DNA of 64,000 nt from Aromatoleum petrolei (GCF_017894385.1 NZ_CP059560.1:1240001-1304000), one strand, 5' to 3'. Shown: positions 24,887 through 36,817, counted from the stretch's first letter. Numbers and translations: made by a program. Notes: generated from the letters alone by a model not told the origin.

Positions 24887-27291
24887 TCGGCAATACGCAC
24901 CGTACCTCCGGCCGACAGCGCCACGTCTTCGTCGCCCGTATCGCGACGCAGCTTCATGCCTGTGGCGACCAGGGTCGCCACGCCCGAAGCGTCGAGCTTG
25001 GGGCGAAGTCGCACGACCAGATCGGCCCGGCCGTCCCTGAGGCTCACGGGCAACTGGACCGTTCCCGGAGTCATCGCACCGTCCGCTTCAAGGCGGTTGG
25101 AATCGTACGCGATCGTGACATCGGCGGCGGTCGCCCCAGTGGCCCCACTCACGCGCACGATGGCGTTGAAGGTGTCGCCGCGGCGGGCTGTTTCCGGAAG
25201 GATCAGAGCAACTTCGGGCGCCGCCTGCACCTCCTTCGCCTCCACCGCTTCGGTCGGCTCCGCACGCTCCTCCGGCACCGCGCGTGGCGCCGCGACCGGC
25301 ACCGCAGCCGTTGGACGCCCTTCGCCCATCAGCCCCAGGCTGCGGGGCGCGGTCGCACCGATCCGCAGCGGCTCGGCACCGATGTTCAACTCCGTTCCCG
25401 CAGGCATCTCGGCAAGCAGGGAAACCGGCGGGAGCACGTTGCGCACGATGCGCGGCGTGATCAGGAGCGCGATTTCGGTCTTGTTGTTGCTGTCGCGCTG
25501 GGCCGAGAACAGCCTTCCAACCATCGGCAGGTTGCCCAGCCCGGGCAGGCGCTGTGCGGACGAGCGTTCCTCGTCGTTGATCAGGCCTGCGAGCACCTGA
25601 GTCTCGCCGTTGCGCAGGCGCAGCGACGTGGATGCGCTGCGCGAACCGACCTGGTAGGCGAGCGAACTGGAGGGGCCGGGCACCTCCTTGACGATGCTGC
25701 TCACCTCAAGGCTGAGCTTGATGCCGACCTCGTCGTCGCGATAAACGGACGGCTCCACCTCCAGCTTAAGGCCGACGTCGAGATAGGATACCGAGGCCGA
25801 CACGCCGACGTTGGCCGTCGAGGTTGTCGTGAATACCGGCAGCTTGTCGCCGATATGCACTTTCGCCTTGTCGCGATTGCGCACGCGGATGCGCGGGTTG
25901 GCGAGCATGCGGGAATCGCCGTCCTCGCTCTTCAGGCGCAGCACCGCCCCGGGGTTGGGGATGAAGGGCACGAGATCGCCACGGTTATGACGCAGGTCGA
26001 TGTTGCCGTCGAGCAGCTTGCCGCCGAGCTGCGTTGTGCCGGAAATCACAACGCCATTCACGATCTGGCTGGACGCGGGCAGCGTCGGTGTCAGCAGGCC
26101 ATAACCGACCTGGTCGGGAAAATCGATCCCCAGGTCCAGCAACTTGTTGCGGCTGACCTCCAGCACCTCCAGCTCCAACATCACCTCCGGCTCGGGCACA
26201 TCCAGCGTCGCGACGAGCCGCTCGGCCATGCGCACCGCTTCGGGCGTGTCCTTCATCACGAGCAGGTTGAGCTTCTCGTCGATGAACACGTCCCGGCTTT
26301 TCACCAATTGCTTGATCAGCGTCTGCGCAGCCTTCGCCTCGGCGTTGGCGAGGTAGAAGCTGCGCGTCACCAGCTCGACATGTTCGCGCTGCTTGGCGGT
26401 GGTCACCGGGTAGATCAGCACGGTATTCGCATTCAATAGCTTGCGCTCGATGCCCTGCGTCGCGGAGAGCAGACGCAGCACCTCATCGACGGAGTTCTCA
26501 CGTACAAACAACGTCACGCGGCTGTCGGCGCGCACGTCCTTGTCGAAGACGAAATTGAGCCCGCTCGCTCGTGACAGCGCCTCGAACACCACTCGCAGCG
26601 GCGAGTCGCGAAACTCCAGCGTCACCGGCCGCGCCATCGCCCCCTGCAGGGACTCCGCGCGCGGCTTGCTCGCCCGCTCGGCACGTTCGTCCAGCTCCAG
26701 CACCAGCTCGCGCGCCGCCCTGTCGCCGGGTGCCTCGGCATACACGCCGCGCGCGATACGGCCGGCGGTCGCAGCATCCCCGGCAGAGAGGGCGGCTCTG
26801 GCCTGCCCCAGTCGTTCCGCGCGGCGGCGCGCCCGCTCAACGTCCTCCAGCCCGAGCCGAGCTCTCGCGTTTTCCGGGTCGACCTTCTGCACGTCGCGAT
26901 ACAGCAGCGCCGCTTCGTCCAGCTTCCCCGCCCCGTGCGCCTTCTCCGCCACCCCCAGCCTCTCCGTCACGACCTGATCGCGCTGGCGCACGTAATAGCT
27001 GCGCAATTCGAGGTTGTCCGGATCCTTCTTCAAGGCTTGCTCCAGCCGCAGCAATGCTCCGACACGATCGCCCGCGGCAAAATCGCTTCGGCTCTGTTCG
27101 AGCGCAGGATTGCCGGCACACGCGGCAAGAAGAAGGGCGGAAAGGGCTGGTAGGAGCACCTTCCGCAGCGCTCGCGCCAGCGGAGATTCGTTCCACGCGG
27201 AAGGGCTGCTGCGCGACGAGCCGCTCACGGGCATTGAACGAAGGACCTGGCAATCCCCGCGTCGCGATAAGGTCGAAGTCTTCGTTTTCAT
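24883..27291 (-). CDS. Secretin lipoprotein (GspD/MshL-like) with C-terminal cohesin-like segment
   Basis: 802 residues from the ATG at 27291, which overlaps the upstream stop (ATGA). A lipobox LAAC places the lipid cysteine at about residue 58, so the real start may be internal. Residues ~60-230 are TPR-like helices, ~240-400 an AMIN/N0-type and N1 region (VTLEFRDSPLRVVFEALSRASGLNFVFD), and ~410-650 the secretin beta domain ending VGRLFSAQRDSNNKTEIALLITPRIV. The last ~130 residues (ALILPETARRGDTFNAIVRV, VTIAYDSNRLEADG) look like a cohesin-type domain, absent from classical GspD. Outer-membrane channel of the operon. Confidence 0.86.
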   Translation of the reverse strand: MKTKTSTLSRRGDCQVLRSMPVSGSSRSSPSAWNESPLARALRKVLLPALSALLLAACAGNPALEQSRSDFAAGDRVGALLRLEQALKKDPDNLELRSYYVRQRDQVVTERLGVAEKAHGAGKLDEAALLYRDVQKVDPENARARLGLEDVERARRRAERLGQARAALSAGDAATAGRIARGVYAEAPGDRAARELVLELDERAERASKPRAESLQGAMARPVTLEFRDSPLRVVFEALSRASGLNFVFDKDVRADSRVTLFVRENSVDEVLRLLSATQGIERKLLNANTVLIYPVTTAKQREHVELVTRSFYLANAEAKAAQTLIKQLVKSRDVFIDEKLNLLVMKDTPEAVRMAERLVATLDVPEPEVMLELEVLEVSRNKLLDLGIDFPDQVGYGLLTPTLPASSQIVNGVVISGTTQLGGKLLDGNIDLRHNRGDLVPFIPNPGAVLRLKSEDGDSRMLANPRIRVRNRDKAKVHIGDKLPVFTTTSTANVGVSASVSYLDVGLKLEVEPSVYRDDEVGIKLSLEVSSIVKEVPGPSSSLAYQVGSRSASTSLRLRNGETQVLAGLINDEERSSAQRLPGLGNLPMVGRLFSAQRDSNNKTEIALLITPRIVRNVLPPVSLLAEMPAGTELNIGAEPLRIGATAPRSLGLMGEGRPTAAVPVAAPRAVPEERAEPTEAVEAKEVQAAPEVALILPETARRGDTFNAIVRVSGATGATAADVTIAYDSNRLEADGAMTPGTVQLPVSLRDGRADLVVRLRPKLDASGVATLVATGMKLRRDTGDEDVALSAGGTVRIAE

Positions 27292-27797
27292 GGATTCTGG
27301 CGATTGAGGGTCTGAATTTTCTTGAGCGGCAGATAAATGAATTCGACCGCGGACGGGGTGATGCGCTCGACACGGTAACGACCTGCGATTTCCTCGCCCT
27401 GCCGCGCCAGGCGGACCTGCGTACCCTCGAGCAGAAACACCGCCTTGCCCTGCGCATCGTCGATCGCACCGACATAGCGGAACGGCAAAGGGGGCGCCTG
27501 CGGCTCCAGGGGGTCGGCCGGCGCGGCCGGCGGCGGAGGTGGGGCGAAGCTGACGACGCGCGCCAGCGGATCGTCCAGCTCGGGCCACGGCGTGCGCACG
27601 ATGTCGAGTCGGGCGAGCCTCTCCGCCGACGCAGCCGGCACTTCGGCCAACTTTCCCTGCCCGATGGCGGCCTTAAGCCGGGCTGCGCGTTCGACGGGCT
27701 GAACCACGTCCACGTCGGACTCTTCATTGACGGCCCACCAGCTCGCTGCCAGCGTCGCCAGCAGCGCGACAGACAGGAGAACGTGGCGCATCGTCAT
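27288..27797 (-). CDS. PilP/GspC-like periplasmic linker protein
   Basis: 169 residues. One N-terminal membrane segment (HVLLSVALLATLAASWWAV), a proline-rich linker (PPPPPAAPADP), then a small beta domain LPFRYVGAIDDAQGKAVFLLEGTQVRLARQGEEI, the pattern seen in PilP, MshK and GspC HR domains that contact the secretin. Overlaps both neighbours by 4 nt. Role inferred from order and pattern; sequence match is moderate. Confidence 0.7.
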   Translation of the reverse strand: MTMRHVLLSVALLATLAASWWAVNEESDVDVVQPVERAARLKAAIGQGKLAEVPAASAERLARLDIVRTPWPELDDPLARVVSFAPPPPPAAPADPLEPQAPPLPFRYVGAIDDAQGKAVFLLEGTQVRLARQGEEIAGRYRVERITPSAVEFIYLPLKKIQTLNRQNP

Positions 27798-28483
27798 GAG
27801 CGCCCCCGCAGATAAAGTTGCAGACGGATATCCGCCTCAACCGTCTCGGCATCGCTCGTATCGCGCTTGAAACTCACCGACTCCAGCGCGATTTCGGGCA
27901 TTTCCCGCAGCAGCGCGCTAAGCCAGACATAGAGCGCCGCCGCGTCGGCCTCGACGGGTAAGGTGAGACTGACGAGCGTCAGCGGCGTGCCGGCCACCAC
28001 GGAACTGCCGTAGTCGGTGCGCCGGACGCTGATGCCGTGTGCAGCACCGTGTTCATTCAGGCGACGCAGGCTGTCCGGCAGTGCGGCAGCCGGCGGGAAA
28101 CGTTCGAAAAAGGCCGCGACGCGGGCGCGGTCGTCGCTCCCCGGGGCCGGGGCGTCTGCATTGCGCTCCATCCGGCTCCGCTCGTCGGCCAGAGCGGCGG
28201 CACGACGATCGACGTCCGTGCCGCCTGCGTATCCTCCCAGCGCCGCAGCCGCCAGCAGGAAGACGCCGAGCGCACCGGGAAGGCCGGCGTTCAACACGAG
28301 CCGTCCGATATACTCCCTGACGAGACCGAAGGACGCCCCGCCGCTGCGCGACTCGCCCACGACCCCGGCGGCGGTCGCGGCTGCCTCGCCACCGCCCGTC
28401 GCAGGGGCCGCCATCGTCACGAGACGCGGGCACCAGTACTGCATCAATACGCCATCGCCGGGCATCACGGACGTCCGCTCCAT
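27794..28483 (-). CDS. PilO/GspM-like inner-membrane assembly protein
   Basis: 229 residues. A ~50-residue glycine/alanine-rich start, one membrane helix (GVFLLAAAALGGYAGG), a coiled-coil stretch (RRAAALADERSRMERNA), and a ferredoxin-like periplasmic domain whose end (LYVWLSALLREMPEIALESVSFKRD) is like PilO/GspM. Fourth core gene in the PilM-N-O-P order. The start overlaps the preceding gene by 19 nt; a downstream ATG (28444 or 28414) could be the true start. Confidence 0.7.
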   Translation of the reverse strand: MERTSVMPGDGVLMQYWCPRLVTMAAPATGGGEAAATAAGVVGESRSGGASFGLVREYIGRLVLNAGLPGALGVFLLAAAALGGYAGGTDVDRRAAALADERSRMERNADAPAPGSDDRARVAAFFERFPPAAALPDSLRRLNEHGAAHGISVRRTDYGSSVVAGTPLTLVSLTLPVEADAAALYVWLSALLREMPEIALESVSFKRDTSDAETVEADIRLQLYLRGRS

Positions 28484-29007
28484 TTCGCATTCACGGTGAA
28501 CTGCACCGCGTCACCGCCTTCGACTTGCACCCACTCGTAGTTTGCCAACTGGGCGTCCCGTACCCCGTCCACTGAACCGAGCCGGGCCACGAATTCGAAC
28601 ATTTCCGCCAGCGAGCGGGCCTGTCCGGCGACCGCGAGCCTGCCGCGTGTCTGATCCGCCTGCAGACTCAGCCACGTGACACCGTCGCGCTGCGCCCCCG
28701 CCACCCCGCCGAGCATCGGTCCCCAATCGGCATTCAGGCGCTCGGCGACACCCAGCACCGCCTTGGCCTCCTCGGCCCCCACCGGGTTCCCCACGGCCGA
28801 CACCACAGGCTGTGCGCGCCGCCCCGCTTCGCGCGCGCGGACGACCGCCGCCTCGCGGGCGTCCATCTCGGCACTGGCACGACGGTAGTCGACAAACTGG
28901 AGCGTACAGGCAAGCACCCCGACCCCGAGCAAACCCCAGCCAGCAGCGCTCACACGCCGACGCGTTTGCAGAAAATCGAGATCGACCGGCAGCGGGACCT
29001 GTCTCAT
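28465..29007 (-). CDS. PilN/GspL-like inner-membrane protein
   Basis: 180 residues from ATG 29007, coupled to the upstream stop (ATGA). N-terminal cytoplasmic tip QVPLPVDLDFLQTRRR is the PilN-type INLLP-like segment. One membrane helix (AAGWGLLGVGVLACTLQFVDY), a coiled coil, then a ferredoxin-like domain (DGVTWLSLQADQTRGRLAVAGQARSL). With its neighbours it should form the inner-membrane assembly platform. Confidence 0.72.
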   Translation of the reverse strand: MRQVPLPVDLDFLQTRRRVSAAGWGLLGVGVLACTLQFVDYRRASAEMDAREAAVVRAREAGRRAQPVVSAVGNPVGAEEAKAVLGVAERLNADWGPMLGGVAGAQRDGVTWLSLQADQTRGRLAVAGQARSLAEMFEFVARLGSVDGVRDAQLANYEWVQVEGGDAVQFTVNAKWSGRP

Positions 29008-29712
29008 CCTTCCCACCCTTCGGCGTGCAGCGCAAGCTTGCGCCATCCTGCAGGAACCCGCGGCCCCTCCCCGATGCAGTAAAGAACTCCGGCTTCACCC
29101 GGAACGCCCGAACGCAGCGCCTGCGACTCCAGGTAGAGGCCCAGCGACGTATCCCCGGCCGGACCGAGCGGCTGGCTACGCAAGGACTGCCACTGCGCGT
29201 CGCGCCAGAAACCCAGCGTGACCCGCCCCTCGCGCTGCACCGCCAGAGCACCGAACGGACTCTCCAGTTCGGGGCGGACCCGGTTGTAGGCGGCCAGGAA
29301 CTCACCCGTGACGCTGCCGAAACGCAGCCGGTGCACACGGCCCCACGCCGCCACAGCCTCGACGTGTGCGGCAGGCACGGCGCACGCGATGACGGGGAAA
29401 TCGGTCGCCCCCCGCTCCACGATTATTCGCCATTCGGGCGCCCCCACCCCATGCACTTCCCTGAAACGCAGCGCCAGGAACGCTTCCCGCTCGGCAGCGC
29501 CACGCAGGCCGGGCGGCCACCGGACGATCAGGTAGCGCACCACGGCATCGGCAAACAGCACGTCCCAGCGCGAACCTCGCATCACCCCGCCGTCCTGTGC
29601 CGCAGCCAGCGCCGTCAAGGCAGCATCGGGCGCCCACTCGTAGGCCAGCCGTTCTTGTGTCGAACCATGCCCGACGCGAATGGCGTCCGGCTCGATCAGC
29701 AGGCGGCGGACG

Positions 29713-29732
<20 letters not shown>
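29004..29732 (-). CDS. PilM/MshI-like cytoplasmic assembly protein
   Basis: 242 residues, soluble. GTG start with an excellent AGGAGGT box 5 nt upstream, overlapping the ATPase gene end by 20 nt. No ATP-binding signature of actin-like PilM is obvious, so it may be a shortened form. Assignment rests on gene order (just before the PilN-like gene) and general length; WPPGLRGAAEREAFLALRFREVHGVG and the closing LESQALRSG region are otherwise unfamiliar. Confidence 0.6.
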
Positions 29733-31382
<1,650 letters not shown>

Positions 31383-31386
<4 letters not shown>

Positions 31387-32558
31387 CGAATGCTCTCTGC
31401 AAGCATGAAGATGGGTATGTACATGAGCACCACGATCAGGCCGATCGCACAACCGATCAGCAACATCAACAATGGGCCGAACAGGCGCGTGAACCACTCT
31501 ACCTGCCGCGCCGTATCCTCTTCGTGAAATTCGGCCGCGCGAGTCAACATCTCGCCCAGATTCCCCGCACGTTCGCCGACCTCCAGCATGCGCAGCGCAA
31601 CAGGGGTCGTCAGGCCGCGCGCCGCCAGCATCGCCGAGAGACTGCGCCCCTCGCGAATTGCGGCAATCGCGGCGGCCAGGTTCGCCTGCAATGTTGGCGA
31701 AAGCAGGCCCGACACCATCCCCAGCGCCGTCACGACCGGGATGCCTCCCGAAAGCAGCATGCCCACCGTCCGGTAGAAACGTGCGAGCTGAAACACCCGC
31801 AGGCGCTCCCCGACGAACGGCATGCGCCACATGTAGCGTCCTACGGTCGCCCACAGGAGAGGGCTACGCACCACGACAGCCCCTGCCCCCACCAATGCCA
31901 GCACGATCACCCCAAGCAGGACGGCGTGCCCCTCGACGAACTGCCCCCACTCGAGCAACAGGCGCGACATCCATGGCAGGTTGGTGCCGACGTTCTGGTA
32001 GATATGCGAGAAACGTGGCACGACATAACCAAGCAGGAACAGCACCACCAGACCGCCCACGCCGACAAGCAGCAAGGGGTAGATCGCTGCGCTGATCAAC
32101 TTGTCGCGCAGACGCTCACCGTCCTCCTGATAGGCGATGAAACGCGCAATGGCCCGCTCCAGGTCGCTGGTACGCTCCGCGGCGCGAATCAGCGCGACAT
32201 ACAGGGCGGGAAATGCCTGCGGCGCCGACTCCAGCGCGCTCGAAAGGCTGCGGCCTTCGCGCAACGCGTCACGCAGCCCCTGCATCACCGACCGTATCGC
32301 CGGCCAGCGCTCCTTCTCGGCCAGCGCAGAGATTGCCTCGGCCAGCGGAATGCCCGCCCGCAGCAAGGCCAACAACTGCTGATTGAACAGCAGCAGTGGA
32401 AAGCGGCTGCGCCCCCGGCCACGCTCCAGCGCCTTCAGCGAAAGCACGGACAAACCGCGCGCCTCGGCCAGCGCGCGTACATCGGCCTCGCACCCCGCCT
32501 CGAGTTCAGTTTCGACGACGGACCCGTTCGCCCCGAGAGCCCTGACACGATAACGCAT
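31383..32558 (-). CDS. gspF: GspF/PilC-type inner-membrane platform protein
   Basis: 391 residues with two GspF domains, each starting with an amphipathic region (FNQQLLALLRAGIPLAEAISAL and FYRTVGMLLSGGIPVVTALGM), and three membrane helices (LLLVGVGGLVVLFLLGYVVP, LLGVIVLALVGAGAVVV, LMLLIGCAIGLIVVLMYIPIF). First gene of the ten-gene minus-strand operon that ends at 23418. No strong sigma-70 promoter is evident in the 237 nt upstream. Confidence 0.93.
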
Positions 32559-32795
32559 GGATCACCAGTGAATCGTTAACTGTATGCCATCATCAAGACA
32601 TGCCAAGTCTTTCCGGAACCCGGAACAAGCGGGCGCGCGACTTTAGGCTACATTGAAAAGGCCGATGCCCGGCTGCTCGCCAACATTAGCATAGAAAGCA
32701 TCATGGAATTCGCACATACTCGTGGCCGCTGGCGTCTTGAAGTTAGACATGTTGCATACTGACAGCCAACGCCCCGGAAACGCTCGTGAGGCCAA

Positions 32796-33512
32796 ATGAG
32801 CAAACCGACGTCCTCATCAGATCGACCTCCCTATTCCGAGCACCATGGACAGGCCACGTCAGTCCGCGGAAGCCTGCGCCCTGCTCATATTGCACTGATC
32901 GCGGGCGCAACACTCGCGCTCTGCTTCGCAGGCCCCTGCCGGGCAGACCGGCTCTATGGCTTCGCCGACGAGCAAGGCGTGTTCAACTTCAGCGACGCCC
33001 CCAGCGATCCGCGGCATCGGGTCATCTTCGAGATCCGCTCGGCACGCCCGAGCCATAACGGAAAGGGCCATGCCCCCGCCACGGCAAGCAATCGGCGCCC
33101 CCCCGCCCCGCTCTCCCCGCTCGTCGATGCCGCAGCACGCCACAGCCGCCTCGACCCCTTCCTGATCGAGGCCGTCGCATTTGTCGAAAGCGGCTTCAAC
33201 GAACGCGCCCGCTCGCCAAAGGGCGCCCTGGGCCTGATGCAGCTCATGCCGGCAACCGCAGCGCGTTTCGGCGTCGACAACCCCCTCGATCCGCGCGAGA
33301 ACCTGCTCGGCGGCGCACGCTACCTGCGCGAATTACTCGATCGCTTCGATTCCCTGCCGCTTGCGCTCGCCGCATACAACGCCGGGGAAGGGGCCGTGGA
33401 ACGCCACGGAAACACCATTCCGCCCTATGCGGAGACGGCCCGATACGTGCCAGCCGTCATAGCGCACTATGCCCGGCTGCGAAACCCGAGTGCGCCAGCC
33501 GCAGCACGCTGA
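32796..33512 (+). CDS. Soluble lytic murein transglycosylase (SLT domain)
   Basis: 238 residues. Signal peptide-like stretch after a 30-residue polar start (HIALIAGATLALCFAGPCRADR), a DUF4124-like segment (LYGFADEQGVFNFSDAP), then a SLT domain at ~105-225 with catalytic Glu in EAVAFVESGFNERARSPKG and the motifs GLMQLMPATAARFGV and ALAAYNAGEGAVERHG. Cleaves peptidoglycan to leave 1,6-anhydro ends. Divergent from the secretion operon, so it may open a path for the secretin machine; this is inference. Confidence 0.87.
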   Translation: MSKPTSSSDRPPYSEHHGQATSVRGSLRPAHIALIAGATLALCFAGPCRADRLYGFADEQGVFNFSDAPSDPRHRVIFEIRSARPSHNGKGHAPATASNRRPPAPLSPLVDAAARHSRLDPFLIEAVAFVESGFNERARSPKGALGLMQLMPATAARFGVDNPLDPRENLLGGARYLRELLDRFDSLPLALAAYNAGEGAVERHGNTIPPYAETARYVPAVIAHYARLRNPSAPAAAR

Positions 33513-33611
33513 GGCCGTATTCAGCCCTCCAGCAGCCGAACGCCCGACAGCCCCCTGCAGCCAGCCATCCGCCGTTCGCGCGCTGACAACCGACGAGGAC
33601 TTGCCGAATCG

Positions 33612-34835
33612 ATGAGGAAGTTGAAAGTCCTGTTCTTTGCCGAAGGCGCAACTCTGGCCCATGTGGCGCGTCCATTTGTCCTCGCGCGCAGCCTCGATCC
33701 TGAGCGCTTCGAGGTCGTATTCGCGCGCCCGGACACCTTTGATTGGCTCACCAGGAACACACCCTTCCCCACACGGCCGCTCGCCTGTCAGGCGGCATCG
33801 GTTTTTGCCCGCCGTCTCGAACACGGCCTGCCGCTTTACGACCTACCCACCTTGCGCCGTTATGTCGCCGACGACCTGGCACTCATCGACACCGAACAGC
33901 CGGATGTCATCATGGGCGACTTCCGCCTGTCACTTTCGGTCAGCGCACGCTTGCGTTCCATCCCGTACGCAACGATCTGCGATGCATACTGGAGCCCCGA
34001 GCGTCCCCTGCATCCTCCGCTACCCGTCCTCGCGTTCACCCGCTTTACGCCGATACCGATCGCAGAGGGTATCTTTCGCCTCTTTTCCCCGCTTGCCCTG
34101 CGACTGCACGCGCGCCCAATCGAGCACTTGAGGGCGGAACACGGACTTCCCTCCCTGGCACACGACCTGCGCCGCTGCTATACCGACGCCGACCTGCGGC
34201 TGTTCGCGAATTTCCCGGAACTGTTCCCTGAAATCGGTACCGGCCCGCATGCAGCCTTCATCGGTCCGATTGCATGGTCGCCGCAAGTCCCAGACGACGC
34301 GCCGCCCCGGCTGGACGGCACGTCTCCGCTGATTTACGTCACGATGGGCAGTTCGGGTGATCCCCATGTGCTGCAAGCGCTCCTGCCCGTGCTCGAGGCC
34401 ACCGGCAACTCCGTGCTCATCGCGTCGGCCGGCAAGCCCTTATCGATACAGCCTACCGCGGATCGCATACGCGTTTTCGACTACCTCCCCGGCGACCGCG
34501 TCTGCCAGCATGCGCGCCTGGTGATCTGCAATGGCGGAAGCCCGACAACCAATCAGGCGCTCGCCGCCGGTGTGCCGGTACTGGGGATTGCTCGAAACAT
34601 GGACCAGTTTCTCAATATGCAGGCGATTACAGCCTTCGGCGCGGGCCTTCTAGTGCGCTCCGACCGCGCAACCACCGCCGCGCTCGACAAGGCGGTAACG
34701 CGCCTCCTCGGTGACGCCAATTTCGCTACCTGCGCTCAGCGGCTTCGAGATGCCGCGGCACGCAATACTCCAGGATCAGACCTTGGATCGCACCTCGAAA
34801 GTCTGATCGCCGAGAAGACCCGTTCCACCGCGTGA
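33612..34835 (+). CDS. GT-B glycosyltransferase, MGT/UGT-like (GT1)
   Basis: 407 residues, no signal peptide. N-terminal domain begins KVLFFAEGATLAHVARPFVLARSL. The C-terminal nucleotide-sugar domain contains IYVTMGSSGDPHVLQALLP and VICNGGSPTTNQALAAGVPVLGIARNMDQFLN, the GT1 donor motif (usually HGG; here NGG). Likely transfers a sugar to a small lipophilic or protein acceptor. Stands 100 nt after the transglycosylase gene; acceptor unknown. Confidence 0.82.
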   Translation: MRKLKVLFFAEGATLAHVARPFVLARSLDPERFEVVFARPDTFDWLTRNTPFPTRPLACQAASVFARRLEHGLPLYDLPTLRRYVADDLALIDTEQPDVIMGDFRLSLSVSARLRSIPYATICDAYWSPERPLHPPLPVLAFTRFTPIPIAEGIFRLFSPLALRLHARPIEHLRAEHGLPSLAHDLRRCYTDADLRLFANFPELFPEIGTGPHAAFIGPIAWSPQVPDDAPPRLDGTSPLIYVTMGSSGDPHVLQALLPVLEATGNSVLIASAGKPLSIQPTADRIRVFDYLPGDRVCQHARLVICNGGSPTTNQALAAGVPVLGIARNMDQFLNMQAITAFGAGLLVRSDRATTAALDKAVTRLLGDANFATCAQRLRDAAARNTPGSDLGSHLESLIAEKTRSTA

Positions 34836-34904
34836 CCCCCCGCTACGCAGCCAACGCCTCGGGTAATCCAGAGGCGGACGATTGCGCACGCACACGATCC
34901 AGGC

Positions 34905-34946
34905 AAAAAAAACCGCATTACAGGGCGGTGCGCCCCGCAATGCGGT
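34905..34946 (-). terminator. Rho-independent terminator of the secreted-protein gene
   Basis: On the minus strand ACCGCATT and AATGCGGT form an 8-bp stem (loop includes an inner GCGGGGCG/CGCCC pair), followed by eight U. It lies 19 nt past the stop of the 575-residue exported protein. Confidence 0.8.
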
Positions 34947-34964
34947 CATCCTGCAACGAGTGGT

Positions 34965-36692
34965 TTACTTCAGGTCGAAACCGGTGAGCGGGTGGATCTG
35001 GAAGTTACCGCCGTTGATGTAGCCATATACCTCATAGATCTTGTCGGTCTTGTTGAGTCCAGCGACGTCGCCGTTAGCATCGAGGATGACTTTTCCGTCT
35101 CCATCCACTGCGGGCTGGACGCCCTTGTAGATAGTGATGCGATAGAAGTCCGCACAACCACAGTCGGCGATGTTCTCGGTGACCGGCGGATCCGCGAACG
35201 GATTGTTGCCGGAACCAGCCGGCGGACAGTTCGCGCCCGGAATCGGCGTGTTCGGATTCTCGCTACCCGGCTCACCCAGATCCTCGATATGCACCTGGAA
35301 CCAGTGATAGGTCGGAACTGGCTGATTCGGACGCTGCCCCTTCGGCTCGGGGATCACATCATCGATCCCGTCGAAGATCACGCCGTCGCTCGCGGTGAAG
35401 GTGTTGTTGCTGATATTGCTGAAGGTCCCCACACCAACGAAGTCGATCTGCTTGTTCGGCGCCGGACGTGCCTGTTCGCACCACCCCTCGTCGGTACAGC
35501 GAATCTCGTCGATCTGCGTGCCGGCCGGAGCATTCTTTCCGCCATGGAACGCAAAGCTCAGGCCACTCGGGCTGCTGTGGTTGTTATGCTCCCACTGGCC
35601 CTTCGGCTGCGGTGGCAGAGCCGTATTGGCACCGGCCTGCCCGCCGAACGAGTAGTCGTAGTAATCGGTCACGGTACTCGATTTCGCAGCTTTGCCTTTC
35701 GGCTTCAGCAGCACGGACGGTTTCAGAGTATCGGCGGCAAATGTCCCGTCCCATCCTCCTTCGGCTACGTTGATCCCTGCCGTGTCATTCCCGCCGCCCG
35801 TCACCCGACAGGCCGACAAGGTCGGGATGAACTCGAAGTTGTTGCTCGCGTCGGTCTGCAGCACCATCTCAGGCCCGCTTACCCCGTTGATTGCCCCGAC
35901 CGTCGCAGCATCGACACCGCCATCCGTCTCGAAATTTTTCGAAGGATTGGTCTCCAAATACGGAACGTTCTGCTGCGTCGTGAACTGCAGTATCGTTCCT
36001 GCCGCGACCCCTTCCTTGAAGAACGCGGGGTCGGCGTATTGCACCAACACCGCGATGCTCTGCGACCCCTGCCCCTTGACGGTGAGGGTCCCGCCCCAGT
36101 TATCCGTACCGAACTGATCGAGAATCCCAGAGCTGAAGTCGGTGCCGAAGTTGCCATTGATCTCGACCACGACCCCGCGCAGTATCTGCGTCCCGTCGCG
36201 ATAGCCGAGGCCCGTCAGTGACGCTCCCTTGCTACCGGCACCATCGGTCAGGTCGTCATAGTACAAATAGAAGAAGTTGCTCTGACCTGCCGCGCCGTCG
36301 AACGCGAAGGTTGCGATCGATCCATCGGAATTGGTCGTCACCGCCTCGCCCGTACCCCCGACGTAGGTCAATTCGAACGTCGAGTTGAATCCGCTCGGGT
36401 CCGGATAGGGATCGCCACCGGGATTCAACAGCCCATTCAGGGCGCCGTGAACAAATGTCTGGACCGGCTTGGTGTTGCTTACGCCAAGCGGAATGGCAGG
36501 ACCACCGTCGGGCGCTTCGGTAACCAGGGCATTGCCATTGCCCCAGTCGAACGCGCTGACCGAAAGCGGCTGGATAGGACCATTACCGTCCGGATCGAAA
36601 AGGATGAGGCTTGCGGCTCCCGCGCTCCCCATCGCCGCGAACAACGGTACCAGGGCGAACGCGCCCTGACCCAGTATCTTGCGAAGTTTCAT
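34965..36692 (-). CDS. Large exported protein, paralogue of the PEP-CTERM neighbour without the sorting tag
   Basis: 575 residues with a signal peptide (LRKILGQGAFALVPLFAAMGSAGA). Residues ~27-285 align in outline with the next gene: LILFDPDGNG vs VLFDADGTD, SAFDWGNGNAL, FVHGALNGL, YYDDLTDG, LTGLGYRDGTQILRGVV, and the end motif GVSGPEMVLQTDASNNFE. At the point where the paralogue has its VPEP tag, this protein continues for ~290 residues with ACRVTGGGNDTAGINV, several cysteines (ANCPPAG, ADCGCADF) and the end VYGYINGGNFQIHP. No PEP-CTERM or anchor is present. Cell-surface or released protein; function unknown. Confidence 0.75.
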   Translation of the reverse strand: MKLRKILGQGAFALVPLFAAMGSAGAASLILFDPDGNGPIQPLSVSAFDWGNGNALVTEAPDGGPAIPLGVSNTKPVQTFVHGALNGLLNPGGDPYPDPSGFNSTFELTYVGGTGEAVTTNSDGSIATFAFDGAAGQSNFFYLYYDDLTDGAGSKGASLTGLGYRDGTQILRGVVVEINGNFGTDFSSGILDQFGTDNWGGTLTVKGQGSQSIAVLVQYADPAFFKEGVAAGTILQFTTQQNVPYLETNPSKNFETDGGVDAATVGAINGVSGPEMVLQTDASNNFEFIPTLSACRVTGGGNDTAGINVAEGGWDGTFAADTLKPSVLLKPKGKAAKSSTVTDYYDYSFGGQAGANTALPPQPKGQWEHNNHSSPSGLSFAFHGGKNAPAGTQIDEIRCTDEGWCEQARPAPNKQIDFVGVGTFSNISNNTFTASDGVIFDGIDDVIPEPKGQRPNQPVPTYHWFQVHIEDLGEPGSENPNTPIPGANCPPAGSGNNPFADPPVTENIADCGCADFYRITIYKGVQPAVDGDGKVILDANGDVAGLNKTDKIYEVYGYINGGNFQIHPLTGFDLK

Positions 36693-36817
36693 GACTGCAT
36701 CCCCTTCTAAAAGCGATGGCCCGAGCGATGCTGACTGCCTACGACATCAGCGCCCTCGAGCCATCATTGGATACATCATCGACACCGACCCCGCCGCAAG
36801 GGCGTCACACACTCACG

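Noticed and set aside
34965..36692. Hidden PEP-CTERM tag in the 575-residue exported protein
   Set aside because: No VPEP-like motif plus hydrophobic helix plus basic end occurs; the C-terminus ends HPLTGFDLK. A PEPKGQ string in the middle is not followed by a helix.
36693..36817. A separate sigma-54 promoter for the 575-residue protein
   Set aside because: Scanning the minus strand for GG-N10-GC in this gap found no site; co-transcription with the upstream PEP-CTERM gene is simpler.
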